Positions 21,403-31,710 of a stretch of DNA of 64,000 nt are shown one piece after another. The first letter of the stretch is position 1. Every line of letters begins with the position of its first letter. Source of the stretch: Haematobia irritans (Eukaryota; Arthropoda; Insecta; Diptera; Muscidae); assembly GCF_050003625.1 (NCBI RefSeq), contig NC_134398.1:96805674-96869673 (forward strand), read 5' to 3'. The notes under the pieces are model-generated. The model had not been told where the DNA came from, made no database searches, and saw only the letters and a list, made by a program, of their open reading frames with translations. A program made the position numbers and the translations under genes.

Positions 21403-21991
21403 CGTGGTATATTTTTAAAATTTGAGTCCTTTCGTGTTCAGGAATTACCAGTTGAGCTTCATCAGACTCATCATCATTATAACAGTACAGAACAGCATCG
21501 TACATGATGTAACCACGATTTAACCAGCGAGTTTCATTTTCATCCTTAGATTTCAGAGAAGATATGATTTCGTGCACATATGGATCTTTCATCTGTTCGG
21601 TTCTAACTTCTGTTGGCGTCTTTTTCGGGAAATCTATTTGGAACGACATTAGGGGTATGTTTACCGATTCGTGGTCGTAGCCTGATGGTCGGGACAGCAT
21701 ATCCGCAACGGAATTTGACTTGCCTTGTACATACTCAATCCGAAAATTATATTGTAGGATTTGGAGAGCCCAACGAGCGAGACGGCCAACCGGGCACTTC
21801 ATTGTCAAAAACCATCGTAATGGTTGGTGATCGGTTAACAAAATAATTTCGGCTCCTTCTATGTAACTCCTGAATTTGGAGCAAGCCCAGACTATGGCAA
21901 GCGCCTCCCTCTCAGTGGTTGAATAATCGCGCTCTGCATTTGTAAGCAATGGACTAATATATTCGACCGGGTGTTCCTCTGGCCCCTCCCC
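21272..21991 (-). pseudogene. Gypsy RNase H C-terminal part and integrase zinc-binding start
   Basis: Residues GEGPEEHPVEYISPLLTNAE, REALAIVWACSKFRSYIEG, TDHQPLRWF and VQGKSNSVADMLSR are canonical for Gypsy RNase H. They are followed by the HHCC-domain histidines. At 21991 the element is interrupted by the LINE. The N-terminal RNase H strand resumes at 28257, and removing the LINE and one target duplication restores a continuous frame. Confidence 0.92.
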
Positions 21992-22106
21992 TTGCAACCG
22001 AATCTGCAACCGTCGAACTGAACGGACGTGTTTTCTAATAGCGGAGTATTTCATCGTAATAAGTACTTATTACGAATTTCACGTGTGGGGGAAATAATAA
22101 ACCACC

Positions 22107-23305
22107 ATGCAGCGAAATTCAAAGTCATCCACTGGGTTGCTAACTTCAGGGCCCAGTGGACGGGTAACGACTGAAGTTATAAATTTGGGCAGCGACCAAG
22201 AGTCAGGCCCAATTAGTCGACCTGTAGACGGGTCGACTGGCGGTGACACTTTGGCAAGTCGAACCTTTTCCAAGGTGACGACAGCAAAAGGAGGCAATCC
22301 CTCTCGAAAGAGATTCAAGGAACGAAGAAATGCTTTGTTTATCCTAAAGAAATTAGGATCAGTCGACCCAAGCACGTTGTCGGCCAAGCAAAGCGATTCC
22401 TTAAAATGGGCTCAAGGAATTCTTGAAGCTGGAAAAAGGGAACGATCACCGGATGAGCTGCCATCCTCTAAACGGGATCAAAGGTCGTTTGCCTCAGTTG
22501 CAAAAGACAGCCTTGTGATGGCTATTATTAATAAAGGAGCATTGGACGGTATGATTCCAAGGCAAAAATGGGGGGAAATTGAGAACGCGATGTCTGGTGT
22601 CTACTCAGAGGTGCGAAAAAAGTTTCCCGGGCCAAGTCCTCGACGGCAAGATGCTGGATGGTATCAAGGACGATATAAGTTAATAGCTTTTGCGGACCAG
22701 AGGTCTATGGATTGCTCTAAAGCTGCATTGATGCTAACTGGTGACGTTTGGGAAGGAGCCGCTTTGGAGACATACCGGCTAAACCTAGAGAACATGCATG
22801 GATACCTGCAAACCCACCTGATACTGAGTCAATACTAAACATACTAAAGGAATGTAACCCAGATCTTCCAACCGCCGATTGGAAGGTTGGTCGCTTGGAT
22901 GGACCAAGACGACATGCCGTGTTTATATTAAATATAGAGTCGCTGCCACATCTAGCCCAGACCCAAGGACGCGTAAGTTATGGCTTTCATGATATCCATA
23001 TGAAGGTATACAAAAGCGATCAGCCAAAGGATTCCGAAACGGACAAGCCTCCGGTAGAGTCAGCAGTGAAAAAATCTCCTAGCGAAGCCGAAGGAGACAT
23101 AAAACCTGCAGACTATGGCGAAAATCATATGTGGAAAGTCTCTACAGGCTCAAGCCTCACCAAAGCTGAACCGCGGATTGTTGCGAGAGTCACCGAGATC
23201 TGTGAAGAGGAAGCCCTTGATGACTCAATTGAAGCGGCTGATGTGACGGTGGTTGAAAATTTGAATGGTTCTACGGTTCCTCCAGATAAATCTTCACCAT
23301 TGTAA
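22107..23305 (+). pseudogene. LINE ORF1 protein, one frameshift
   Basis: It begins at ATG 22107. The N-terminal third is Ser/Lys-rich and disordered. A conserved block follows: VRKKFPGPSPRRQDAGWYQG, LIAFADQRSMDCSKA, then in the next frame HAWIPANPPDTESILNIL, WKVGRLDGPRRHAVFILN and GRVSYGFHDIHMKVY. This block resembles the ORF1 nucleic-acid-binding domain common in insect LINEs (DUF4780-like, from memory). The frame changes near 22750-22835. The stop at 23305 overlaps the ORF2 start by about 40 bp, as is usual for translationally coupled LINE ORFs. Confidence 0.82.
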
Positions 23306-23822
23306 GGCCGCTTGTGCTGCCTTAAAAGTTCTCCTGATGAAAGGAGACATAGATATAGTTCTTATTCAAGAACCATACATATATAAGAACAAGATCTGTG
23401 AATTAAGCACTCCGGAGTTCAAACTTTTGCATAATACCGGTAACGATATAAATCGAGCATGTATAATTGCTAAAAACGTACTAAACTTTTTTCTGCTTCC
23501 TTCATTGAGCAATGCAGACACTGTCGTAGCCAGTCTAGAGATATCCACATGCAAATATTGGGTATCTTCGGTCTACATGGGACATGATAGGGAGATGCCA
23601 CCCTGTGCCGTTAAGACCTTAGTTGAGGACTCACTAAAAACAAAGACAAAACTCATTATGGGATGCGATGCAAATGCACATCATAGTATTTGGGGAAGTA
23701 GTGATACTAATACAAGGGGAGAGTCGCTAATAGAGTTTATTTTGCGTACTAACCTGGTAGTTTGCAATAAGGGGATGCACCAACCTTCGTCACCAGGAAC
23801 AGACAAGAGGTTTTGGACGTAA
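23265..23822 (+). pseudogene. LINE ORF2: APE-type endonuclease, C-terminus lost
   Basis: It starts at ATG 23265. Motifs are LRFLQINLHHCKAA (Asn of motif I), DIVLIQEPYIY (catalytic Glu), VSSVYM, and IMGCDANAHHSIWGSSDTN (Asp/Asn). A frameshift near 23805 ends the frame at RFWT. The SDH motif expected just before the RT linker is missing, apparently in a small deletion around 23845-23870. The domain nicks target DNA to prime reverse transcription; this copy should be inactive. Confidence 0.88.
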
Positions 23823-23843
23823 CGTTGACCTCTCCGGAACTGA

Positions 23844-24609
23844 ATGATAAGATATCTGAGTGGCTACATCAGTTTCAGATTGGCTGTTCGTACTTCAAAG
23901 ACCATATTTCCGCCAAATGTTAGGAAAGCTGATTGGAATAGGTATAGGGAATCGTTCAATTTGATGATACCGGAAATGCCGGAGACAAATATGAGCACTG
24001 TGCAAGATATCGAACACGCAGTGGAGCGGATTACTAAGGCCTTTAACATTTCACTGAAAGCTGCTTGCCCTAGAGGAAAGCCAAGGGGAAAAAATCGGCC
24101 GCCATGGTGGACTACGGAGTTAAGTAATATGAGGAAATCCTGCAGGAAGCTCTTTAACAAAGCAAAGTCCACAAGAGCTCCGGAGGATTGGGACATTTAC
24201 AAGATGAATCTGAGAGCATATAAACGAGAACTGAGAATGTCTCAACAAAACTCTTGGGATGATTACTGTAGCAGTATTGAGAATACGCCAGAGGCTTCCA
24301 GACTACGGGAGGTACTAGCATCCACTAACACCGCTCCAGGTTTCATTAAAACATCGGAGGGAAATTGGACAAAGTCCAGTGAGGAGACGTTGGAGGTACT
24401 TTTGGACACACACTTCCCTGGAAATCAGACGGTTGAACCATGTTCCGGCGGTGTAACAGAGGCTCAGCGATCATTTCCTATCGGGGAAATTGTGTCGGAA
24501 TCTAGAATAAAATGGGCTTTAAATAGCTTTGGACCATTCAAATCCCCCGGACCTGATGGAATTACTCCGGCGGAGTTACAGGCAGTTGCTGAAAGAATTA
24601 TCCCCTGGT
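23844..24609 (+). pseudogene. LINE ORF2: endonuclease-RT linker and RT motif 1
   Basis: The frame runs through a Lys-rich linker (KADWNRYRESFNLMIPEMPE, RPPWWTTELSNMRKSCRKLF) to RT motif 1/2a (ALNSFGPFKSPGPDGITPAE). At 24610 the SINE and mariner interrupt it within LTVIY; the RT continues at 25926. Confidence 0.88.
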
Positions 24610-24622
24610 TGACGGTGATATA

Positions 24623-24977
24623 TGTTAGGTTAGGTTAGGTTATGTGGCAGCCCGATGTATCAGGCTCACTTAGACTATTCAGTCCATTGTGATACCACAG
24701 TGGTGAACTTCTCTCTTATCACTGAGTGCTGCCCGATTCCATGTTAAGCTCAATGACAAGGGACCTCCTTTTTATAGCCGAGTCCGAACGGCGTTCCACA
24801 TTGAAGTGAAACCACTTAGAGAAGCTTTTGTAACCCTCAGAAATGTCACCAGCATTACTGAGGTGGGATAATCCACCGCTGAAAAAAACTTTTTGGTGTT
24901 CGGTCGTAGCAGGAATCGAACCCACGACCTTGTGTATGCAAGGCGGGCATGCTAACCATTGCACCACGGTGGCTCCC
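24623..24977 (-). mobile_element. tRNA-derived SINE (family 1) inside the LINE
   Basis: This 355-bp element is on the minus strand. The head has an A box (TGGTGCAATGGTTAGCATGC) and a B box (GGTTCGATTCC), and the 3' end is TAACC repeats. A 13-bp target duplication TGACGGTGATATA lies at 24610-24622 and 24978-24990. Its last ~90 bp match the LINE 3' end. Confidence 0.93.
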
Positions 24978-24990
24978 TGACGGTGATATA

Positions 24991-25923
24991 AAGGGTGATT
25001 TGTTAAGAGCTTGATAACTTTTTTTTAAAAAAAAACGCATAAAATTTGCAAAATCTCATCGGTTCTTTATTTGAAACGTTAGATTGGTCCATGACATTTA
25101 CTTTTTGATGATAATTTCATTTAAATGTTGACCGCGGCTGCGTCTTAGGTGGTCCATTCGGAAAGTCCAATTTTGGGCAACATTTTCGAGCATTTCGGCC
25201 GGAATAGCCCGAATTTCTTCGGAAATGTTGTCTTCCAAAGCTGGAATAGTTGCTGGCTTATTTCTGTAGACTTTAGACTTGACGTAGCCCCACAAAAAAT
25301 AGTCTAAAGGCGTCAAATCGCATGATCTTGGTGGCCAACTTACCGGTCCATTTCTTGAGATGAATTGTTCTCCGAAGTTTTCCCTCAAAATGGCCATAGA
25401 ATCGGGAGCTGTGTGGCATGTAGCGCCATCTTGTTGAAACCACATGTCAACCAAGTTCAGTTCTTCCATTTTTGGCAACAAAAAGTTTGTTAGCATCGAA
25501 CGATAGCGATCGCCATTCACCGTAACGTTGCGTCCAACAGCATCTTTGAAAAAATACGGTCCAATGATTCCACCAGCGTACAAACCACACCAAACAGTGC
25601 ATTTTTCGGGATGCATGGGCAGTTCTTGAACGGCTTCTGGTTGCTCTTCACTCCAAATGCGGCAATTTTGCTTATTTACGTAGCCATTCAACCAGAAATG
25701 AGCCTCATCGCTGAACAAAATTTGTCGATAAACACATTTCGAACCGAACACTGATTTTGGTAATAAAATTCAATGATTTGCAAGCGTTGCTCGTTAGTAA
25801 GTCTATTCATGATGAAATGTCAAAGCATACTGAGCATCTTTCTCTTTGACACCATGTCTGAAATCCCACGTGATCTGTCAAATACTAATGCATGAAAATC
25901 CTAACCTCAAAAGAATCACCCTT
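24991..25923 (-). mobile_element. DD41D (rosa-type) mariner, copy 3, different internal deletion
   Basis: 933 bp with AAGGGTGATTTG and CAAAAGAATCACCCTT ends. The TA duplication at 24989-24990 and 25924-25925 uses the last TA of the SINE target duplication. It keeps about 23 codons of the N-terminal region absent from copies 1 and 2 and has its own deletion junction. Confidence 0.92.
25098..25811 (-). pseudogene. Tc1/mariner transposase (DD41D), internally deleted
   Basis: The ATG at 25811 on the minus strand starts MNRLTNEQRLQIIEFYYQNQ, the beginning of the helix-turn-helix domain. After about 26 codons a deletion joins it out of frame to YRQILFSDEAHFW at about 25735. The catalytic frame (25098-25751) then keeps FQQDGATCHTA and CDLTPLDYFLWGYVK with 41 residues between the last two Asp. 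The C-terminus is complete to HLNEIIIKK. Confidence 0.9.
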
Positions 25924-25925
25924 TA

Positions 25926-26314
25926 TAAACGATGTGTAAACTTAGCATATATTCCAGAAAAGTGGAGGGAAACAAAAGTCGTCTTCATACCTAAAGCAGG
26001 AAAAGCCTCTCACTCGAGTGCGAAGGATTTCCGACCAATCAGCTTTTCCTCATTCCTACTTAAGACCCTGGAGAGGATGATAGACATGTATCTTAGAACT
26101 AGCGTGGATTCAAGTTTGCTCTCGAAACTACAGCATGCATACTCGAAGGGCAGATCTACTGAGACCGCATTGCATGAACTAGTCAGCTTTATTGAAAGCT
26201 CACTATCTGTCAAAGAATACACAATCGTGGCGTTTCTAGACATCGAAGGGGCGTTCAATAATGTCCATCTGAGCTCGATATTAAATGGACTGACAACTCT
26301 GAATGTTGATTAAG
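25926..26314 (+). pseudogene. LINE ORF2: reverse transcriptase middle part
   Basis: It continues the RT after the inserted elements: YIPEKWRETKVVFIPKAGK, DFRPISFSSFLLKTLERMID, LSKLQHAYSKGRSTETALHE and VAFLDIEGAFNNV. The Asp of the FLDIEGAF motif is the first RT catalytic residue. A TAA at 26312 interrupts the frame before the TPQGGVLSP motif. Confidence 0.9.
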
Positions 26315-27794
26315 GTATACATAGGCTGTTAGACGAACTTCTAATAAAGAGGCGTATTTCAGCCACACTAGGGCAAGCAAACATACAAGGTATGTGAACA
26401 GAGGCACTCCCCAAGGAGGAGTTCTATCACCTCTTCTTTGGAATGTTGCTATAAACAACCTTCTGGTTTCCCTAGAAAAAGAAAGGATAAAAGTGGTGGC
26501 ATACGCAGATGATGTGGCGCTAGCAGTCAGGGGAAAATTCCCATCAACAGTTAGAGATATTATACAGAGAGCCCTCCGGATGACTGAGAAATGGGCGAAA
26601 GATAATGGTCTTGGGGTAAATCCTGCAAATACAGAACTAGTCATGTACTGCAAAGATCGCAAAACTCGCACGGTTAGGCCAATTTCCTTAGGGGGTATTG
26701 AAATTCCCTTTAGGGAGTGTGCAAAATACCTTGGCGTTATTTTGGACAGGAAGCTGAACTTTAAGCGTAATATTGAAGAAAGGGCGAGGAAAGCAACGGT
26801 AGCTTTATACTCGTGCAAAAAGGCAATAGGGAAAAAGTGGGGACTAAAACCAAAAATTGTACATTGGCTATACACGACAGTGGTTAGACCTATAATGCTA
26901 TATGGTGTTGTAGTCTGGTGGCCGGCACTTCAGAAACCGACTTGTTTAGACAAAGTTCAGCGTATGGCGAGCTTATGTATCTCAGGCGCATTTAGTAAGA
27001 CAGGAACAGACTCCCTTAATGTCATGCTACATCTATTGCCTTTAGATATTTTGGCCAAACAGTCAGCTGCAACAACGGCTGTGCGGTTGCGCGAGCTATC
27101 GCTGTGGTCGGAAAAAATGTACGGTCATAGTTCGGTCCTCAAAATAATGCCAGATGTGCCTAACGTAGTGGATTACACTTTGGCGAGTCCACTTTTCGAC
27201 AAAAAGTTTGAAACTCTAATTCCCAACAGTGAGGCGTGGTGTACACAGACCCCGGGGAATAAAAGATATATAGATTTCTATACTGATGGCTCCAAATTGA
27301 ATGGACAAGTGGGGTTCGGAGTATATTCTAAAGATCTGGAAATTCGAATAGCGAAAAGATTACCTAATCACTGTAGTGTTTTTCAGGCTGAAATATTGGC
27401 AATAAGAGAGGTGGTGAATTGGCTGAGAAGTAATGTTCCAACAAATATTGTCATTAATATCTACTCAGACAGGCAACCTGCAATAAAATCCTTGGACTCT
27501 GTGTTCCTCAACTCGAAAACGGCCATAGACTGCCGCAAATCTCTCAACGAGATGGCTGAGCAGTACAATATTCACCTAATATGGGTGCCTGGCCATAGGA
27601 ACATACCGGGGAACTGCGAAGCAGATGTGTTAGCAAGGCTAGGAACTACCTTACATATTCCAGGGGAACTAGAATCTGTTGGTATGCCTCTGGCCACCTG
27701 CAAGCTCTTACTGCGTGAGAAGGCTGTTATGACGGCCAATATTCGATGGGAAAATTGCAAGGGTTATAACACCAAGCAAATATGGCCCATTTAA
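26315..27794 (+). pseudogene. LINE ORF2: RT catalytic box, thumb and RNase H
   Basis: From about 26390 the frame has NRGTPQGGVLSPLLWNVAIN, AYADDVALAVRG (catalytic YADD), then KYLGVILDRKLNFK and the thumb. RNase H follows: FYTDGSKLNGQVGFGVYSK, FQAEILAIREVV, NIYSDRQPAIKSLDS and WVPGHRNIPGNCEADVLAR, with D-E-D-D-type residues present. The frame shifts near 27780. RNase H in the same ORF is typical of I/LOA-group LINEs. Confidence 0.92.
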
Positions 27795-28099
27795 ACTTAA
27801 ACCGCACACTAGATATGCTAGTGTTCTCAAGGCGTCAGATAGCACTCCTGATATCTGCTATAACGGGTCGCTGCCTGATAGGCGAATTTGCAAAAACTAT
27901 AGGTACGAAGTATAATGACTATTGTATAAGCTGTCATGATGTGGAGGAAAAGGAATCAATAAAACACCTCTTGTGTGAGTGTCCTGCTTTTTGTGTAAGG
28001 CGTAAGCGAATTTTAGGAGCATATAGCTTTAGATTACTGGCTGACCTGGAAAACGTTAACTTAAGCAGTTTGTTCATGTTTTTGGTTCCACAAAAGTAA
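27782..28099 (+). pseudogene. LINE ORF2 C-terminus with cysteine-histidine motif
   Basis: After a frameshift the frame reads AITGRCLIGEFAKTIGTKYN, then CISCHDVEEKESIKHLLCEC, the C-terminal cysteine motif after RNase H in insect LINEs. It ends LFMFLVPQK at 28099. Confidence 0.85.
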
Positions 28100-28165
28100 A
28101 TAATAGAGAAGGTTCAGTGGTTAAGACTAGAAGTGCCCATATGTAATAGGTACTTTTAGTTAAAT

Positions 28166-28249
28166 GTGGTATCACAATGGACTGAATAGTCTAAGTGAGC
28201 CTGAAATTTAATCGGGCTGCCACTTTAACCTAACCTAGCCTAACCTAAC
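28166..28249 (+). repeat. LINE 3' tail shared with SINE family 1
   Basis: TGGTATCACAATGGACTGAA, AGTCTAAGTGAGCCTG and GGGCTGCCAC followed by TAACC-type repeats are common to this LINE end and to the SINE copies at 24623, 29617 and 42573. This is the likely recognition site for the LINE RT. Confidence 0.88.
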
Positions 28250-28256
28250 CTCCCCC

Positions 28257-29491
28257 TGGTGTAGAACTGTCCCTAATGCGAAAGAACTTGCATCGGTGCG
28301 AATCAGAAATGGTAACCCATCGATAGCTTGTCTCAATATAGGTGTTGTATTTTTTTTCAAAAGCCTTACGTTGAGGTTCCTTCCAAGTCCATGGTGCATT
28401 CTTTTTAGTTAAATCAGTCAAGAGTTTAGCAATTTGTGCGTAATTATCTATGAATTTGCGATACCAGGAACATGTCTGGATGAATGATATAAGTTCTTTG
28501 ACATTCTTCTGTTCTCTCTTCTCTGATATGGCCATAGTTTTAGCAATTTGTGCGTAATTATCTATGAATATGCGATACCAGGAACATGCCTGGATGAATG
28601 ATATAAGTTCTTTGACATTCTTCTGTTCTCTCTTCTCTGATATGGCCATAGTTTTCTCGGGGTCGACAGATATACCAGCGGGAGTTACAATATGACCCAG
28701 GAATTTAACCTCTGAACAGCAGAACCGGCACTTTGGATTGTTGACTCGCAATTTGTATCTGGTGAGCTTTTCCAATATTTGATCCAAATTCTGGAGGTGG
28801 TCCTTGAAAGTCGGTGAACAAATAATAATGTCATCGAGGTAAGCCATTATTAAAATATCTGGAAATGAGGTCTTGAAACGATCGATAAGTCGCTGGAACG
28901 TGGCGGGTGCGTTTCTTAAGCCGAAGGGCAACGTGTGAATCGAAAGAGGCCAAAAGGCGTAATAAAACATGTCTTATCTCTATCCTCTTTAGCAACGCCA
29001 ATCTGGTAATATCCACTTTGTAAATCAAGAGTTGACATAAAATTAGTGCTTTTTGCAGCTTGGAGGAGATCGTCCATCCTTGGCTAAGGATATCTATCTT
29101 GCTCTGTTATCGAATTTACCTTTCGATAGTCTACACAAACGCGTATTCCTCCGCCACGCTTTGGCACCATAACTACTGGCGATGCCCATGCTGACTCACA
29201 CCATGCTGACTCACACTCGACAATTCCCAGGCTCATCATCTCATAAATTTCTGTTCTTAATTCTCGAGCTTTCGCCATTGATAGTCTGTAGGCTGGAGAT
29301 GCTATTGGGGGGTGATTTCCTGTATTAATCCGATGTTCCATAAACGGTGTGGACTCCAAAATTGGACCGAATACGTTTTCATGTTTCACTAATAAATTAT
29401 CCAGTTGCCATTTTTGTTGTGGAGACAAATTTTGTCCATCGGTGGGCTTCATACACTTAAAATCCATTATTAAAATCGGGGTAAAGAACAA
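28257..29491 (-). pseudogene. Gypsy reverse transcriptase, with in-frame 114-bp duplication
   Basis: The RT reads from right to left: LSPQQKWQLDNLLVKHENVF, SPVVMVPKRGGGIRVCVDYR, HTLPFGLRNAPATFQRLIDR and IMAYLDDIIICS (YLDD catalytic box). Frame breaks lie near 28970-29090. A 38-residue unit starting KTMAISEKREQKNVKEL is repeated twice in tandem (period 114 bp, about 28427-28654). A short duplication gives CESAWCESAW. RNase H begins at the left edge and is cut by the LINE. Confidence 0.92.
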
Positions 29492-29616
29492 ATCTTGACA
29501 CTCTCTTATGTATACAGGACCATCAAAAAGCTCATCTTTCTTGTAACCTTTTTTAGCCTTCGGAGTATCTTTTGCATAGTCAGGTAACGAGTCCTTGAAT
29601 ATGGCCTGAATGGAAT

Positions 29617-29966
29617 AGGTTAGGTTAGGTTATGTGGCAGCCCGATGTATCAGGCTCACTTAGACTATTCAGTCCATTGTGATACCACAGTGGTGAACTT
29701 CTCTCTTATCACTGAGTGCTGCCCGATTCCATGTTAAGCTCAATGACAAGGGACCTCCTTTTTATAGCCGAGTCCGAACGGCGTTCCACATTCCAGTGAA
29801 ACCACTTAGAGAAGCTTTGAAACCCTCAGAAATGTCACCAGTATTACTGAGGTGGGATAATCCACCGCTGAAAAATTTTTTGGTGTTCGGTCGTAGCAGG
29901 AATCGAACCCACGACCTTGTGTATGCAAGGCGGGCATGCTAACCATTGCACCACGGTGGCACGGTG
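29617..29966 (-). mobile_element. tRNA-derived SINE (family 1) in the Gypsy protease-RT linker
   Basis: About 350 bp, minus strand. It has the same head, body and TAACC tail as 24623-24977. The 9-bp GAATGGAAT at 29608-29616 and 29967-29975 is the target duplication. Confidence 0.92.
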
Positions 29967-29975
29967 GAATGGAAT

Positions 29976-30217
29976 GCGGTGAATATTCGTTCGCAGATAT
30001 ATCTGGTCCAAAATATTCGAAATCGGACACGTAGACGTCAGGCCGATGATGTTTCTTTCGTGTTGGTGTTTTCTCGAGCGACTTCCATTTTGTTGGATCT
30101 ATGGTATTTCCAATGGATACCGAATTCGATACTTTCTTCACCACTGATACAGTTTCAAGTAAATATAGATCAAGGGGCCATAATGGAGCGAAATCAAAAT
30201 GTACACATGGATCGGAT
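29976..30217 (-). pseudogene. Gypsy protease-RT linker remnant
   Basis: The minus strand reads through in short frames (PTKWKSLEKTPTRKKHHRPD, VYVSDFEYFGPDISANEYSP), consistent with the variable linker between protease and RT. The SINE interrupts it at the left. Confidence 0.55.
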
Positions 30218-30457
30218 TCAAAATACCAGTACCTTTGACCTATTTTGATAACCACTTCCGCTTTTTTCAAGAAAGTCAGCTCCCAACAAAGTTCTATTAT
30301 GTGTTGCATTGGGTAGAATAACAAATTGAATATCGAAGCTCTTACCACCTATTTCTATTTTGCACGTCGTAGTCAGACATTCCTTAATAGATCTGCTGCC
30401 ATCAGCTAATGCTATTTCCATTCTGACTTCACTGAAAATACAGTCATGAAAATCCAA
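30218..30457 (-). pseudogene. Gypsy aspartic protease, catalytic segment deleted
   Basis: The frame keeps the C-terminal half of a retropepsin (EIALADGSRSIKECLTTTCK, FVILPNATHNRTLLGADFLE). The D-T-G active-site motif expected upstream is absent: gag sequence runs directly into the residue region just after it. One deletion near 30460 therefore removed the catalytic Asp. Confidence 0.82.
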
Positions 30458-30465
30458 AATTTGTT

Positions 30466-31400
30466 TTAAATTTGAACTAGCAACGCTTGTTCGGCCGGAT
30501 TTGCCGACATCGTATTAAAACTCACAGAACCCTCAACATTTGTCTTATTTTTACCACCACTACAGTTAGGACAATTCGAGCGAACGAACCCCGGAGTGTT
30601 ACAGCCATAACAGGTAAGTTTGGGTCTAGCTCCGGTTGCTTGGACTGATGCGATTGCCGCCTGTTTTGCTTGATTCTTGTCTCTTTCCTTCTTAAAACAT
30701 TTTTCTTTCGTATGACCCTTTATACGACAATAAGAACATCTGACTGGACCACTGGTTGATGCATTAGGTGTAATCGCAACCTTTCGCTCTTTCATATTTT
30801 CTTCGACCTCACGAGCATCTTTCACCAATTCGTCAAAAGTTTTCACTTTGTGCCGAAACACATGATCTCGAATTTGCATATGAAGAAAACCAAAAATAAT
30901 GTCGATTTGGTCACTTTTAGATGGTGGTTTTTCAAGTTTCGAAAAAAGGCGCTTTTTCTTCTTATGAAGGAATCTGTTGGTTCATCCTTTTGTTGCCTAC
31001 TTTCAAAACTTTACGTATAAATACGCCAGACAGGCTTACGGGGACAAAAAGCTTCACGTATTTTCTTTACTAAGTACTCAAAAGTAGCAACTTCACCTTT
31101 CACTCCCGTCCACCACTCCTAAGCCTCGCCACGCAATAACATAGGCATACCAACAATAACATATTTGTCACTTATTTTCTCCACAGCTTTAAATGTTGTA
31201 ATTGCCGCAATGAACTCCTCCACTGTCGCTGAATCCTTTTCACCACCATACCTTGCAGTGCAATTTGCCATAGATCCAGATTTTTCATTGCCAGATTTCT
31301 TTACCTCCAGCAACAGCTCTTTAAATTGTTCGGCATTTAGTTCGGGCATTTTGTTGGTAAATCTTGGGCTTCTTCTAGGTGTTGATATTTCAGCGTTCAT
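30466..31400 (-). pseudogene. Gypsy gag with zinc knuckles
   Basis: The ATG at 31400 starts a frame with PRFTNKMPELNAEQFKELLL, KDSATVEEFIAAITTFKAVE and KYVIVGMPMLLRGEA, typical of insect Gypsy capsid. The frame breaks between 31118 and 30880. The last part (30466-30879) has CSYCRIKGHTKEKC, a CCHC knuckle, and CYGCNTPGFVRSNC, where Phe replaces the His. Confidence 0.88.
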
Positions 31401-31435
31401 AAATCCAATAATTTTCGGCTTCTAGTAGATTCAAG

Positions 31436-31453
31436 CCACAAAGATGGGCGCCA
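31436..31453 (-). other. Gypsy primer binding site
   Basis: On the minus strand TGGCGCCCATCTTTGTGG follows the 5' LTR end by about seven bases. TGGCGCCCA is the start of the lysine-tRNA type site used by many gypsy elements; beyond nine bases the match is weak. Confidence 0.6.
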
Positions 31454-31710
31454 ATTTTATAGGGGAATTCCTATCCAAAGTAATGAAACGAGGATATTTC
31501 CATATAAAATATTGTTCGTTTTATTGATTGAAGTTTTAAGTATACATAAAAAGAATAAAAAGTACAAGTGATTAGGTACAGCACAGCCACAAACAAGCAA
31601 TAGCGAAAACACCATTAACTTGTAAGATAATGACTGTGCCCCACCACACAGAAAACAACTGACACCGTCTGCAATGACCAACAAGCGCCTTTTGTTACCT
31701 GTCCTCACTA

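Larger units (their letters stand above)
21992..28249 (+). mobile_element. LOA/I-group non-LTR retrotransposon (LINE)
   Basis: This is a near full-length LINE with ORF1, and an ORF2 that encodes an APE-type endonuclease, RT, RNase H and a CCHC-like end. It finishes in a tail with TAACC repeats. A 7-bp duplication CCTCCCC lies at 21985-21991 and 28250-28256. A SINE (24623-24977) and a DD41D mariner (24991-25923) are inserted in the RT. The group call rests on endonuclease style and the RNase H. Confidence 0.9.

Noticed and set aside
24880..24977. tRNA gene on the minus strand
   Set aside because: It is the head of a SINE with a body, a TAACC tail and a 13-bp target duplication.
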